DNA of 64,000 bases from Corallococcus macrosporus DSM 14697 (GTDB lineage: Bacteria > Myxococcota > Myxococcia > Myxococcales > Myxococcaceae): positions 7,288,001 to 7,352,000 of the forward strand of contig NZ_CP022203.1 in NCBI RefSeq assembly GCF_002305895.1. Direction: 5' to 3'. Below are positions 1 through 9,377 of this stretch, in pieces (within the stretch, counting starts at the first letter, position 1; every line of letters starts with the position of its first letter). Below the pieces are notes generated by a model. The model saw nothing but the letters and a program-made list of their open reading frames with translations. It was not told where the DNA came from and did no database searches. A program made the translations under genes and the position numbers.

Positions 1-159
1 CTTCCCTACTCCAACCCAGGCCCACCCTCCCAGTGCTCCGCACACCCGAAAACCCAACCTCCGACATTTCCCCGCAAGTCGTGCCCACCCGGGAGTCAGG
101 GGCGTGTGCCACCATGCGCGCGCCTGGATTGCCCCAGGCGTCCATCTTCGAGGCCCCTC

Positions 160-975
160 ATGACGCCCGCTTCCCACGCCCCCGCCGCATCCCCCTTCCG
201 CTGGCAGGCCCTGCTCGGCGCGCTCGCCGCGCTGGCCCTGGGCTTCGTGGCCACCCCGGCCCGGGCCGGTGAGGAGATCCGGGTCCAGAAGGCGGTCAGC
301 ACCGTGAGCAGCCGCTATGGCCAGTCGTGGCAGGACGTCTCCATCACCCTGCTGGTGAAGAACCTCGCGTACCACAAGGAGGTCTCCGTCAGCATGAAGC
401 AGCCGGACGGCACCTGGGCGGACCTGGCCGCGTCCTACGTGGGGCCCGCGGGCAGCGGCCTCTCCGGCCATGAAATCTGGAAGGTGACGCGCATGTACGC
501 GAGCTGGGGCGTGGACCCGCAGCCCTCGCGCGACCTGGAGTTCGTGGCGAAGTACACCGTGGCGGGCCAGACGTACTGGGACACGAACGATTTCAACCAC
601 CACCGCGTGGGCCGGGGTGACGGGCCGTACCAGCCCTACAACCCGGTGCTGGTGGCCGCCAGCTTCTGGCGGGACAACGGCGACCTGGACGTCAGCATCG
701 ACGTGAAGAACCTGGCCTACGCCAAGAACGTGACGGTGGTGTACTCCACGGACGGCTGGGCCACCGCCCACGAGGCCCCCGCGGCCTATGTCTCCGGCTA
801 CACCTCCGGGTACGCCTACATCTCCAGCCCCAACGTCCAGGGCGTGGAGCGCTGGCAGGCCCACATCCCCGCCCTGCCCGGCAACGTGGTGCTCTTCGCG
901 GTGCGCTACGAGGTGGGCGGCCAGACGTTCTGGGACAACAACTTCGGCGTGGACCACCAGCACACCCGGCCCTGA
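160..975 (+). CDS. Secreted protein with two CBM21 carbohydrate-binding domains
   Basis: The protein of 271 aa starts at the ATG at 160, which has a GAGG about 7 nt upstream; an in-frame ATG at 106 would add an 18-residue arginine-rich extension without a good ribosome site. Residues 1-36 look like a signal peptide (hydrophobic LLGALAALALGFV, then ARA before the mature Gly). The mature part is two copies of one roughly 110-residue module; each begins with a VSI(T/D)xxVKNLAY strand and ends in a (Y/F)WD(T/N)N-(D/F)-F/G motif typical of CBM21, the glycogen/starch-binding family of phosphatase targeting subunits and glucoamylases. No catalytic domain is present. Inference: an exported polysaccharide-binding protein, perhaps acting on alpha-glucans. 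It is monocistronic and precedes htpG by 99 bp. Confidence 0.75.
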   Translation: MTPASHAPAASPFRWQALLGALAALALGFVATPARAGEEIRVQKAVSTVSSRYGQSWQDVSITLLVKNLAYHKEVSVSMKQPDGTWADLAASYVGPAGSGLSGHEIWKVTRMYASWGVDPQPSRDLEFVAKYTVAGQTYWDTNDFNHHRVGRGDGPYQPYNPVLVAASFWRDNGDLDVSIDVKNLAYAKNVTVVYSTDGWATAHEAPAAYVSGYTSGYAYISSPNVQGVERWQAHIPALPGNVVLFAVRYEVGGQTFWDNNFGVDHQHTRP

Positions 976-1037
976 GCGGGCGGGCGGACGGTCCGGGCTC
1001 GACAAGCCGGTTTCCATGGTTAAGGGAAAGCGACGCT

Positions 1038-1063
1038 GGCGCCCCCTCCGGGCGCCCCGGAGG
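1038..1063 (+). promoter_or_regulatory. Bistable hairpin over the htpG ribosome-binding site
   Basis: Two mutually exclusive stems are visible. Stem A pairs GGCGCCC (1038-1044) with GGGCGCC (1050-1056) and leaves the Shine-Dalgarno GGAGG (1059-1063) free. Stem B pairs CCTCCGGG (1045-1052) with CCCGGAGG (1056-1063), 8 bp with a 3-nt loop, and buries the whole Shine-Dalgarno. The start codon follows at 1075. The pairing is read directly; the regulatory role (thermometer-like control of a heat-shock gene) is inference. Confidence 0.45.
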
Positions 1064-1074
1064 CCCCTGTCACC

Positions 1075-3033
1075 ATGACCGTCGAAAACGCCCCCCAGCG
1101 GGAGACCCACGCCTTCCAGGCGGAAATCAACCAGCTCCTCAGCCTGGTCATCAATTCGCTCTACAGCCACAAGGAGATTTTTCTCCGCGAGCTGGTGTCC
1201 AACGCGTCCGACGCGCTCGACAAGCTCCGCTTCCGTGCCATCACCGAGCCGGAGCTGCTCGCGGACGAGCCCGCCCTGGAGCTGCGCCTCATCCCCGACG
1301 AGGCCAAAGGCACCCTCACCATCGAGGACACCGGCATCGGCATGACGCATGACGAGCTGGTGAAGAACCTGGGCACCATCGCCCACTCCGGCTCGCGGGA
1401 GTTCCTTGAGGCGCTGGCGCAGAAGGGCCAGCAGAAGGACATGCAGCTCATCGGCCAGTTCGGCGTGGGCTTCTACAGCGCCTATCTGGTGGCGGACCGC
1501 GTGGAGGTGGTCAGCCGCGCCGCGGGGAAGGACCCGGCCGCCTGGCGCTGGACGTCCGAGGCCAAGGGCTCCTTCACGGTGGAGCCGGCCGAGCGCGCCG
1601 CGCGGGGCACCTCCATCACCCTGCACCTGAAGGAGGACCAGAAGGAGTTCCTGGGCGAGTGGCGGCTGCGCTCGCTGATTACGCAGTACTCCGACTACGT
1701 GGGCCACCCCATCAAGCTCCAGGTGAGCAAGACGACGGGCACCGGCGACGACGCGAAGACGGAGACCTCGCTGGAGGTGGTGAACAAGGCCAGCGCCCTG
1801 TGGCAGCGCGCGAAGTCCGAAATCACCGACGAGCAGTACCAGGAGTTCTACAAGCACCTGACGCACGACTGGGAAGCGCCGCTGGCGTGGACGCACTTCA
1901 AGGCGGACGGCAACACCCAGTTCACCGGCCTGCTCTTCGTGCCCAAGCAGCCCCCGTTCGACCTGGACGCGCAGCAGCAGCGCGGGGTGCGGCTGTTCGT
2001 CAAGCGCGTGTTCATCATGGACCGCTGCGAGGAGCTGGTGCCGCAGTGGCTGCGCTTCGTGCGCGGCGTCATCGACTCGGACGATCTGCCGCTGAACGTG
2101 TCGCGCGAGCTGCTCCAGGACTCGCAGGTGGTGCGCGCCATCCGCAAGCACGTGGTGAAGAAGTCGCTGGACCTGCTGGAGAAGCTGGCCAAGGACAAGC
2201 CGGAGGACTACCTCACCTTCTGGAAGGCCTTCGGCACGGTGCTGAAGGAGGGCCTGGCCACGGAGGCGGAGCAGAAGGACAAGCTGGGCGGCCTGCTGCG
2301 CTACGAGAGCTCGCGCGACGAGGGGCTGACGTCCCTGGCGGACTACGTGGGCCGCATGAAGGAGGGCCAGGAGGCCATCTATTACGTCTACGGCGAGTCC
2401 CGGAAGGCGGTGGCGGACAGCCCCCACCTGGAGGCGCTGAAGCAGCGCGGCTTCGAGGTCCTCTACATGACGGACCCGGTGGACGAGTGGGCCGCGCAGG
2501 GCCTGCGCGAGTTCCAGGGCAAGCCGCTGGTGTCCGCGCTCCAGGCGGACCTGAAGCTCCAGTCCACCGACGAGCAGAAGAAGGAGCAGGAGCAGCAGGC
2601 CGAGGGGCTGAAGACGCTCACCGCGAAGATGAAGGACGTGCTCCAGGAGTCGGTGCGCGAGGTGCGCGTGTCGGACCGCCTGACGGACTCGCCCGTGTGC
2701 CTCGTGGTGCCCGAGGGCGGCTCTCCGGCCTACCTGGAGCGCCTGCTCCAGCAGCGCGGCCGGGGCATGGGCATGCCGCGCGTGAAGCGCATCCTGGAGG
2801 TGAACCCCAAGCACCCCGTCATCGAGCACCTGAAGGCCGTGCATGAGAAGGACCCGGCCGCGGCCCAGGTGGCGGAGTGGATCGAGCTGCTGCACGACCA
2901 GGCGCTGCTCACCGAGGGCAGCACCATCGCCGACCCCAACCGCTTCGCCCGCCGCATGACGGGGCTGCTGACGCAGGTGGCCGCCCTGGCTGCGGCGCCG
3001 ACGCAGGCCCCCACCGCGACGACGGCGAGCTGA
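1075..3033 (+). CDS. htpG: Molecular chaperone HtpG (bacterial Hsp90)
   Basis: This 652-aa protein is a full-length cytosolic Hsp90, slightly longer than the E. coli protein (624 aa). The N-terminal GHKL ATPase domain shows the family motifs: [13 protein letters not shown]-type helix (here [18 protein letters not shown]), [15 protein letters not shown] and [11 protein letters not shown]. The middle domain contains the conserved NVSRE(L)LQ client/ATP arginine region, and the C-terminal dimerisation domain follows. A 15-residue Ala/Thr-rich tail extends past the usual end. HtpG folds and holds client proteins in an ATP-driven clamp cycle. The gene stands alone, preceded by a leader that can hide its ribosome site and followed by two hairpins that look like a terminator, so heat-shock control at the RNA level is plausible. 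Confidence 0.97.
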
Positions 3034-3034
3034 A

Positions 3035-3080
3035 GCCCCTTTCGGGGCCGTGCGCCTCCTCCCACGCAGGGAGGGGGCGC
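3035..3080 (+). terminator. Tandem hairpins after htpG
   Basis: A small hairpin GCCCC-TTTC-GGGGC (3035-3048) is followed by a long one, 3052-3063 pairing with 3069-3080 (12 bp including one T.G pair) around the loop ACGCA. There is no U-tract, as is common in GC-rich genomes. It begins immediately after the htpG stop codon. Confidence 0.5.
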
Positions 3081-3214
3081 CGCCTGCTCCTGGAGGGAAC
3101 GCTCATTCCGGGCGGCCTGTCCGCCGAGGCGCGGGGCATTCCGGACCCGGGGGATCGGCTTTCCCGGGGACTGTCGGCTATCGTCCATCGCCATATCGAG
3201 GGGAGTCCGCCGAC

Positions 3215-4708
3215 ATGAAGCGAGCAGTCCTGGGGTTGATCGCCGCCGTGGTCCTGAACGCGTGCGCCGCGCACGAGAAGACGGGAGACCGCGCCGCGGC
3301 CGTGGGTGATTGGAAGGCCGCGTATACGTCCTACCGGCAAGCGCTGGCGAGCGAGCCGGACAGCCCCGAAATCAAATCCAAGTTCGAATCGGCCCGCACC
3401 AAGGCGCTCCAGGACGCGCAGCAGCGGGCGCAGACGTGCGCGCAGGTGAATGACTGGGGCTGCGCGCTCGCCGAGTCCGACTTCGCCCTGTCGGTGGAGC
3501 CGGGCAACGCGGAGATTGCCTCGTTCCGGGCGCACGCGGCGCAGCAGGTGGCGATGGGGCAGTTGGACACCGCCGCGCAGCAGGCGCAGCAGGGGCAGTA
3601 CGCGGACGCCGCCGCGCTGATGGACCGGGCGCTGCAGCTCTCCCCGGCGCCCGAGGTGAAGACGCAGGCGGACGGCGTGCGGAGCATCATCGTCACCCAG
3701 GGGCGCGCCCAGGCGGACCGGCACCTGCACGAGGGCAACTTCATCGCGGCGCATGAGCTGGCGCAGTTGGTGCTGCGGCTGGACGGCTCCGCGTCGGCGT
3801 GGGCGCAGCACATCGCCAACGAGTACGAGCACTTCATCACCGAGGAGGTCGAGCGGCTGTCGCGCGAGGGTGACGCCGCGCGGGCGCAGCACGACTGGAA
3901 CCGGGCGCAGCAGAGCTACGCCGCCGCGCTGAGCCTGCGGCAGGGTGGCCGGGCGCAGCCGCTGGAGGAGTACGTGCGCCACATGGCCCTGGCCGACCAG
4001 CGCATCGCGGGCCGGGACTGGAACGGGGCGGCGGACGCCTACCACGTGGCGCTGCGCACGGGGCAGGACGACGGCTTCGCCACCCACCAACTGGAGCGGG
4101 TGCAGTTGCGTCCCTACCGCTTCGTCGTGCACTCGATTCTGGTGACGCCGGGCCGGCCGGACGGCCGGACGTGGGTGGGCCCGTCGAACGACATCTTCGT
4201 GCGGCTGGCCAACCGCGTCACCCAGATGGTCCGGCAGCGCGGCATGACGGAGCTGGTGAAGGACCTGGCCATGAGCATCCCGCATGAGAACCGCCCGCGG
4301 CTGCGCATCGAGGTCCACCACCCGGACGGCATGCACCTGACGACGCAGGCGCGCAACGGCATCTATTCTGACTACGAAGCGGAGTTCGTCGCCGTCGCCA
4401 ACGCGTTCGACGACCGGCGCGTCGGCTTCCAGGTGTACATGGACGGGCCGCACGGCAGCGAGCTGCTGGGCTCGGTGGACATCCCCGTGCACGAGCTGGT
4501 GGAGCGCCGCGACGTGGCGCTGGAAGGCGCCTCCATCATGTCGCTGCGGTTGAGCGCCGTGCAGGACGGCCGTCAGCCGGGCCCCTACGGCGGCATGGCG
4601 CACGTGGTGCCCGCGCCGCCGCCGGGTGCGCAGCCGCCGCCCGGGGTGAAGCCGCCCGGTGCGCGGCCGCCGCCGCCGGGACGCCAGCTCGCCGCGCCGA
4701 CGCACTGA
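3215..4708 (+). CDS. TPR-repeat lipoprotein
   Basis: This 497-aa protein starts at ATG 3215, with GAGGGGAG 11-17 nt upstream. A short hydrophobic leader ends in LNAC, a lipobox with Cys17, so an outer-membrane lipoprotein is likely. Residues about 25-310 are helical and rich in Ala/Gln, with TPR-like phasing (WKAAYTSYRQAL, WNRAQQSYAAAL, WNGAADAYHVAL: paired aromatic and small residues every 34 or so residues). Residues about 315-460 form a beta-rich region that could be a C2/PilP-like or novel domain. The last 35 residues are Pro-rich. The family is not recognised beyond TPR lipoprotein. It is convergent with a histidine kinase gene and separated from it by a hairpin. Confidence 0.65.
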   Translation: MKRAVLGLIAAVVLNACAAHEKTGDRAAAVGDWKAAYTSYRQALASEPDSPEIKSKFESARTKALQDAQQRAQTCAQVNDWGCALAESDFALSVEPGNAEIASFRAHAAQQVAMGQLDTAAQQAQQGQYADAAALMDRALQLSPAPEVKTQADGVRSIIVTQGRAQADRHLHEGNFIAAHELAQLVLRLDGSASAWAQHIANEYEHFITEEVERLSREGDAARAQHDWNRAQQSYAAALSLRQGGRAQPLEEYVRHMALADQRIAGRDWNGAADAYHVALRTGQDDGFATHQLERVQLRPYRFVVHSILVTPGRPDGRTWVGPSNDIFVRLANRVTQMVRQRGMTELVKDLAMSIPHENRPRLRIEVHHPDGMHLTTQARNGIYSDYEAEFVAVANAFDDRRVGFQVYMDGPHGSELLGSVDIPVHELVERRDVALEGASIMSLRLSAVQDGRQPGPYGGMAHVVPAPPPGAQPPPGVKPPGARPPPPGRQLAAPTH

Positions 4709-4725
4709 CGTTTTTCGAGGCCGGA

Positions 4726-4754
4726 GTGCGCCTGGAGCGTCATTCCAGGCGTGC
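4726..4754. terminator. Bidirectional hairpin between convergent genes
   Basis: CGCCTGGA (4729-4736) pairs with TCCAGGCG (4744-4751) around a 7-nt loop. The stem extends outward by two wobble pairs and one G-C pair to 4726/4754. It lies between the stop codons of the TPR lipoprotein and the histidine kinase. Confidence 0.5.
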
Positions 4755-4785
4755 GCCGTGAGCCAGCCTCCCCTGCGCCCCGGCC

Positions 4786-6168
4786 CTACCCGGAGCGCGG
4801 CAGGCGGAGCCGGAACGTGGACCCCGTCCCGAGGACGCTCTCCACCTCGATGTCCCCCCCGTGCGCGCGGGCAATCCGGCGGGACACGGAGAGCCCCAGC
4901 CCCACGCCCGGGATGTCCTTCGTCGCGGCCCGGCTGCGCTGGAAGGGCTCGAAGAGGGTGCCCAGCTCCCCGGGCGGAATCCCCACGCCCTGGTCCGTCA
5001 CGGACACCACGGCCTCGCGCCCCGTGGACTCCAGCCGCAGCGCCACCACGCCGCCCTGGGGCGAGTACTTGATGGCGTTGCTCACCAGGTTGGTGAGCAC
5101 CTGCGACAGCCGCGTGGAATCACACCGCCACGGCACGGGCGCGTCCGGCACGGAGAACTCCAGCCGGTGGTGCTCGCTGGACGGCCGGTGGAGCTCCACC
5201 ACCTCCTCCACCAGCCCGCGCAAGTCACACTCCTCCAGCCGCAGCTCCAGGTTCCCCGCCTCGATGCGCGTGCGGTCCAGGAGGTCGCCCACCATGCGCT
5301 CCAGCCGGTCCACCTGGTTGGAGATGCGCACCAGCGAGTCCCGCACCTTCTCCGGCGGCGGCGCCGTCTTCGCGCGCAGCAGCATCTGCGCGGACAGCTT
5401 CAGCGCGTTGAGCGGCGTGCGCAGGTCATGCGCCACGCCCGCCAGGAACTGGAGCTGCCGGGCGTCCTGGCTGGAGACGGTCTCCGCCATGTCGTTGAAC
5501 TCGGCGCCAATCTCCTGGAGCTCGGGAGGCCCCGCGCGCGCCACCCGGGATTCGCGCCGGCCTGACTTGAAGGCGCTCAACGCCCGGCGGATGGCCACCA
5601 GCGGCCGGTAGATGCGCGTCTGCGCGATGGCGAGGAACAGCACCACGCCGGCCAGCACCGCCGCCGCGAGCAGCGTCCCGATGAGCCGCCCCGTCCTGCG
5701 CACCGCGGTCGCCTCGTCACGCGCCGCGCGCGCCCGCGCGATGCTGGAGTCCATCACCGCCCGCGTCGCGTCCACGGCCTGCGCCAGCCGCAGCCGCCGG
5801 TCCGACTCCGGCGCATGGAGATAGGCCTCCACGCTCCTGCGGGAGGCCGCCACCAGCCCGCGCTCCACCTCCGTCTCCGTGTACAGCTCCACGTGCGCCA
5901 GCCGCTCCGGCACCTCGCGCAGCAGCGCGTCCACGCCAATGGAGGGCCCGATATCCGCGGGCCCGATGCCCTCCACCTCATGGGCGTACTGGAGCAGCAG
6001 CAGCGTGATTTCCAGCTCGGCCGCCGCGCGCACCCGCTCCGCCGCGTCGATGAGGCTGGTGGTCTGCCGCTGAAGCAGGGTGGTCATCCAGAAGAGCCCC
6101 CCCGCGGACCCCAGCCCCAGGACCGCAAGGAGTACCGCTCCAAGGGTGAGGAAGGTCCGCAACCGCAT
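4786..6168 (-). CDS. Membrane-bound sensor histidine kinase (HAMP)
   Basis: The start is ATG 6168, with AGGAGGG 6 nt upstream, giving 460 aa; the longer frame to 6249 lacks a ribosome site. The order is TM1 (about 5-28), a periplasmic helical sensor region of about 130 residues, TM2 (about 161-182), HAMP (about 183-235), a HisKA dimerisation helix with phosphoacceptor His247 in AGVAHDLRTPLNALK, then HATPase_c with the N box (NLVSNAIKYS, Asn364), G1 (DQGVGIP, 392-398) and G2 (GVGLGLS, 421-427). All catalytic elements are intact. No response regulator is adjacent, so it is an orphan kinase, which is common in myxobacteria. The signal it senses cannot be read from the sequence. Confidence 0.93.
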   Translation of the reverse strand: MRLRTFLTLGAVLLAVLGLGSAGGLFWMTTLLQRQTTSLIDAAERVRAAAELEITLLLLQYAHEVEGIGPADIGPSIGVDALLREVPERLAHVELYTETEVERGLVAASRRSVEAYLHAPESDRRLRLAQAVDATRAVMDSSIARARAARDEATAVRRTGRLIGTLLAAAVLAGVVLFLAIAQTRIYRPLVAIRRALSAFKSGRRESRVARAGPPELQEIGAEFNDMAETVSSQDARQLQFLAGVAHDLRTPLNALKLSAQMLLRAKTAPPPEKVRDSLVRISNQVDRLERMVGDLLDRTRIEAGNLELRLEECDLRGLVEEVVELHRPSSEHHRLEFSVPDAPVPWRCDSTRLSQVLTNLVSNAIKYSPQGGVVALRLESTGREAVVSVTDQGVGIPPGELGTLFEPFQRSRAATKDIPGVGLGLSVSRRIARAHGGDIEVESVLGTGSTFRLRLPRSG

Positions 6169-6419
6169 CACGCCCTCCTGGGGAAAGCCCCACCCTACCT
6201 GATGCGTGGCCCGGACGGGCACCCTTGCCCGCCGTCCCGCGAACGACATCCAACGGCATCCATGACCCGCGCTGCACGCGCCTTCATCGGGATGTGCACT
6301 GCTTCACGGCCTGGCAACCTGATGGCGGGATATCGCGTCGCCAGGACACATCTCCTCTGGCCGGCCGCATGCGTACGCTACGCTGCGCGGTCCACCGTCT
6401 CCCGGGAGGAGCAGGCGTC

Positions 6420-6887
6420 ATGGCCTTCACGCTGAACGTCAACGGCCAGGAGCACACCATCGACGCGCCCGAGGACACGCCCCTCCTCTACGTCCTTCGC
6501 GACGAGCTGGGGCTCCACGGCGCCCGGTATGGCTGCGGCGTGGGCCAGTGCGGCGCGTGTACGGTGTTGAGCAATGGCGCGCCGCTGCGCTCCTGCGTCG
6601 TGCCAGCGGCCCGCCTGCGGGAACGCAACCTCACCACCGTGGAGGGCTTGCGAGGGCCGGACGGAGCGCAGCACGCGCTCCACCGCGCCTTCGTGGCCGA
6701 GCAGGCGGGCCAGTGCGCCTACTGCATCCCCGGCATGGTGATGACGGCGGCGGCCCTGCTGAAGGCGAAGCCCCGCCCCACCGAGGCGGAGCTTCGCGCG
6801 GCGCTGGACGCGAACCTGTGCCGGTGTGGCTCGCACAACCGCATCGTCCGGGCCATCCAGCGCGCCGCGGAGGAGCTGGCGCGATGA
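6420..6887 (+). CDS. (2Fe-2S) ferredoxin subunit of a molybdenum hydroxylase
   Basis: This 155-aa small subunit starts at ATG 6420 behind GGGAGGAG. The N-terminal plant-type ferredoxin domain carries CGVGQCGACTVL and a fourth Cys in SCVVPA. The C-terminal helical bundle binds a second 2Fe-2S cluster through CAYC and CRCG. This two-cluster layout is the small-subunit design of the xanthine dehydrogenase/isoquinoline 1-oxidoreductase (IorA) family. It passes electrons from the molybdenum site to an acceptor. The stop overlaps the next start (ATGA), which indicates translational coupling with the large subunit. The substrate is unknown. No FAD subunit gene is adjacent. Confidence 0.92.
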   Translation: MAFTLNVNGQEHTIDAPEDTPLLYVLRDELGLHGARYGCGVGQCGACTVLSNGAPLRSCVVPAARLRERNLTTVEGLRGPDGAQHALHRAFVAEQAGQCAYCIPGMVMTAAALLKAKPRPTEAELRAALDANLCRCGSHNRIVRAIQRAAEELAR

Positions 6888-9097
6888 GCCTCCGCCCGAG
6901 CCGCCGCGAGGTCCTCCAGGGCTCGCTGCTCCTGGCCTTCGCCCTCACGGGCCCGCGCGCCCTGGGCGCGGCGCCGGGAGGCGCGGGGCTTCCTGGGAGC
7001 CTGCGACGCAACCCGCGGCTCGACGCGTGGCTGCGCATCGGCGCGGACGGCGGCGTCACCCTGAAGACGGGCAAGGTGGAGCTGGGCCAGGGCATCCTGA
7101 CGGCGCTGGGGCAGCTCTGCGCGGACGAGCTGGACATCGACCTGTCACGGCTGATGGTCATCTCCGGTGACACCGAGCTGTCGCCGTACGAGGGGACCAC
7201 CGCCGGCAGCAACTCCGTCTCCGAGGGCGGCAGGGCGGTGCGCCATGCGTCCGCCGAGGTCCGCGCCATCCTCCTGGACATGGCCAGCAAGCAGCTTGGC
7301 ATCCCCGTGGAGCACCTGCGCGTGCGGGACGGGACCATCCGGGCTGGCGGCGCGAAGGGGGCCTCCGTCACGTACTGGAGCCTCGTGGGCGGCAAGGCGC
7401 TGAGTCGCGAGGCGACGGGGACGGTGAAGCCCAAGCCGCCCATCGCGCGCCACCACGCGGGCCGCTCGGTGCCGCGCCTGGACCTGCCGGGAAAGATTGC
7501 TGGAGAGGCCAGCTTCGTGCACGACCTCCGGCCCGCCAACCTGGTGCATGGGCGCGTCATCCGCGCGCCGTCGCACGGCGCCTCGCTGCTGGAGGTGGGC
7601 GCCGCGGCCGTGGAGCGGATGCCTGGCGTGCGCAAGGTGGTCCGTGACGGTGACTTCCTGGGCGTCATCGCCACGAAGGAGTGGCAGGCCATCCAGGCCG
7701 CGGCGGCCCTGGCGCGGAGCGCGCGCTGGCGCGAAGAGGCCACCCTGCCCGCGGACCCGTACGCCTGGCTGCTGGCACAGCCCAGCCGCGACTTCCTCAT
7801 CGAGGACACCGTCCGGCCCACCGACGTCGCGCCCACCCGCACGCTGGAGGCGCAATACAGGCGGCCCTACCAGATGCATGGCGCCATCGGCCCGTCCTGC
7901 GCGGTGGCGGAGTGGGACGGCGAGCGCCTCACGCTCCACACCCACAGCCAGAGCGTCTTCGAGACCAGCGCGGCCATCGCGAGGATGCTCCGCGTCCCGG
8001 TGGACCACGTCCACGGCAAGCACCTGCCCGGCTCCGGCTGCTACGGCCACAACGGCGCGGACGACGCCGCCGCCGACGCGGCGCTGCTCGCCCGCGCCCT
8101 GCCCGGCCACGCGGTGCGGGTGCAGTGGTCCCGCGAGGACGAACACGCCTGCGAGCCCTACGGCTCCGCCATGGTGATGAAGGCGCGCGCGGGCGTGGAC
8201 GCGGAAGGCAACGTGCTCGACTGGCATTATGAGCTCTGGTCCACGCCCCACGGCACGCGGCCGGGAGGACACCCCGGAAACCTCCTGGCGGGGCGCTCTC
8301 TCGCGTCCCCCACGCCCATGCCCACGCCGGGCAACGGCGGCCCGCCGAACTACGCCGCGGACCGCAACGCCATCCCGCTCTACGGCTTCCCGGGCCGGAA
8401 GGTGATGACCCACTTCATCCCCCGGATGCCCTTGCGCGTCTCCTCGCTCCGGGGCCTGGGCGCGTACGGCAACGTCTTCGCCATCGAGTCCTTCATGGAT
8501 GAGCTGGCCCATGCCGCGAAGGTGGACCCGGTGGCCTTCCGGCTCCGGCAGCTCCAGGACGCGCGCGCGAAGGCCGTCATCCAGAAGGCGGCGGAGCGCT
8601 TCGGATGGACGGCGGCGCCCAGGGCGCGGGGGCACGGGCGCGGCATCGGCTTCGCGCGCTACAAGAACCTCGCGAGCTACTGCGCCGTCTGCATGGAAGT
8701 GCGCGTCGACCCGGAGACACACGCCATCCAGGTCCTGCGCGCGGTGCTGGCCGCGGACGCGGGCGAAATCGTCAATCCGGATGGGCTCTCCAACCAGCTC
8801 GAGGGTGGGCTCATCCAGTCACTGAGCTGGAGCCTCAAGGAGGCGGTCCGCTACGACGCGCGGCGCGTCACCTCGCGAGACTGGCGCAGCTACCCCATCC
8901 TCACGTTCTCGGAGGTGCCGCCCATCGACGTCGCGCTCATCGAGCGTCCGGGGGAGCCCCTCCTGGGCGTGGGCGAGGCGGCCCAGGGCCCCACGTCGGC
9001 GGCGCTGGCCAACGCCCTCTTCGATGCCACGGGGGCGAGGCTGCGGGAGCTGCCGCTGACGCCGGAGCGGCTGGCCGCGGCGCTCCAAGGGCGCTGA
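6884..9097 (+). CDS. Molybdopterin-binding subunit, xanthine dehydrogenase/IorB family
   Basis: This 737-aa protein starts at ATG 6884, overlapping the previous stop by 4 nt. The N-terminus has a twin-arginine signal, SRREVLQGSLLLAFAL, so the folded complex is probably exported to the periplasm by Tat. Two Mo-binding modules follow; family landmarks are VELGQGILTALGQL, SLRGLGAYGNVFAIESF and, near the C-terminus, GVGEAAQGP, which holds the catalytic Glu of these hydroxylases. Together with the 2Fe-2S subunit it should hydroxylate a heterocyclic or aldehyde substrate using water oxygen. The usual third partner, a c-type cytochrome, is not next door; a matching one lies at 15338-16006. Molybdenum cofactor insertion genes are not in view. 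Confidence 0.9.
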   Translation: MSLRPSRREVLQGSLLLAFALTGPRALGAAPGGAGLPGSLRRNPRLDAWLRIGADGGVTLKTGKVELGQGILTALGQLCADELDIDLSRLMVISGDTELSPYEGTTAGSNSVSEGGRAVRHASAEVRAILLDMASKQLGIPVEHLRVRDGTIRAGGAKGASVTYWSLVGGKALSREATGTVKPKPPIARHHAGRSVPRLDLPGKIAGEASFVHDLRPANLVHGRVIRAPSHGASLLEVGAAAVERMPGVRKVVRDGDFLGVIATKEWQAIQAAAALARSARWREEATLPADPYAWLLAQPSRDFLIEDTVRPTDVAPTRTLEAQYRRPYQMHGAIGPSCAVAEWDGERLTLHTHSQSVFETSAAIARMLRVPVDHVHGKHLPGSGCYGHNGADDAAADAALLARALPGHAVRVQWSREDEHACEPYGSAMVMKARAGVDAEGNVLDWHYELWSTPHGTRPGGHPGNLLAGRSLASPTPMPTPGNGGPPNYAADRNAIPLYGFPGRKVMTHFIPRMPLRVSSLRGLGAYGNVFAIESFMDELAHAAKVDPVAFRLRQLQDARAKAVIQKAAERFGWTAAPRARGHGRGIGFARYKNLASYCAVCMEVRVDPETHAIQVLRAVLAADAGEIVNPDGLSNQLEGGLIQSLSWSLKEAVRYDARRVTSRDWRSYPILTFSEVPPIDVALIERPGEPLLGVGEAAQGPTSAALANALFDATGARLRELPLTPERLAAALQGR

Positions 9098-9163
9098 GGC
9101 CGCGGCGCGCCTGCGCGAAGCCCGGAGCACGTCAGGCCCTCGCAGCACGGGACCAGGCACGTT

Positions 9164-9377
9164 CACCGGCAGTGCGCCACCGCCGGTGGAGCCCAGCCAG
9201 GGGCGGGTTGCGTCGCCACGCATCCCCGCTGGCGCCACACCGGGAAAGCAAGCCCACGGCGAGCTCGCCCCATGTCGACAATGCTCGACGGAGACCGCGC
9301 GCCATGTGAATGTGTTTCCCCACGTGAAGGGTGCGGCGATGCACGCCGCAGGAACGGGATGGTCGGGCCGCCATCCC
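9164..9377 (+). promoter_or_regulatory. Highly structured leader upstream of nhaA
   Basis: The 310-bp gap before nhaA has no gene but is dense in inverted repeats. CACCGGC/GCCGGTG pair at 9164-9170 and 9182-9188. There is a 12-bp palindrome at 9258-9269 and a GTCGA/TCGAC stem at 9274-9278/9285-9289. TGCGGCG pairs with CGCCGCA (9332-9338/9344-9350, loop ATGCA), and GGGATGG pairs with CCATCCC (9356-9362/9371-9377). A 14-mer, CATCCCCGCTGGCG, occurs twice (9221-9234 and 9372-9385). The last hairpin ends 30 nt before the start codon. Ion-sensing riboswitches upstream of nhaA are known (nhaA-I and nhaA-II motifs); membership here is not shown. Confidence 0.35.

Noticed and set aside
106-159. An 18-residue N-terminal extension of the CBM21 protein
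   Set aside because: It would place an Arg/Cys-rich segment before a normal signal peptide; the ATG at 160 has the better ribosome site.
2909-4705. A 598-codon open frame antisense to the TPR lipoprotein
   Set aside because: Composition artefact; the plus strand has a ribosome site, lipobox and TPR motifs.
6303-6340. A sigma-54 promoter before the molybdenum hydroxylase (CTGGCAACCTGATGGC)
   Set aside because: GG/GC spacing fits, but the -12 box TGGC is poor and the AAC after TGGC departs from consensus.
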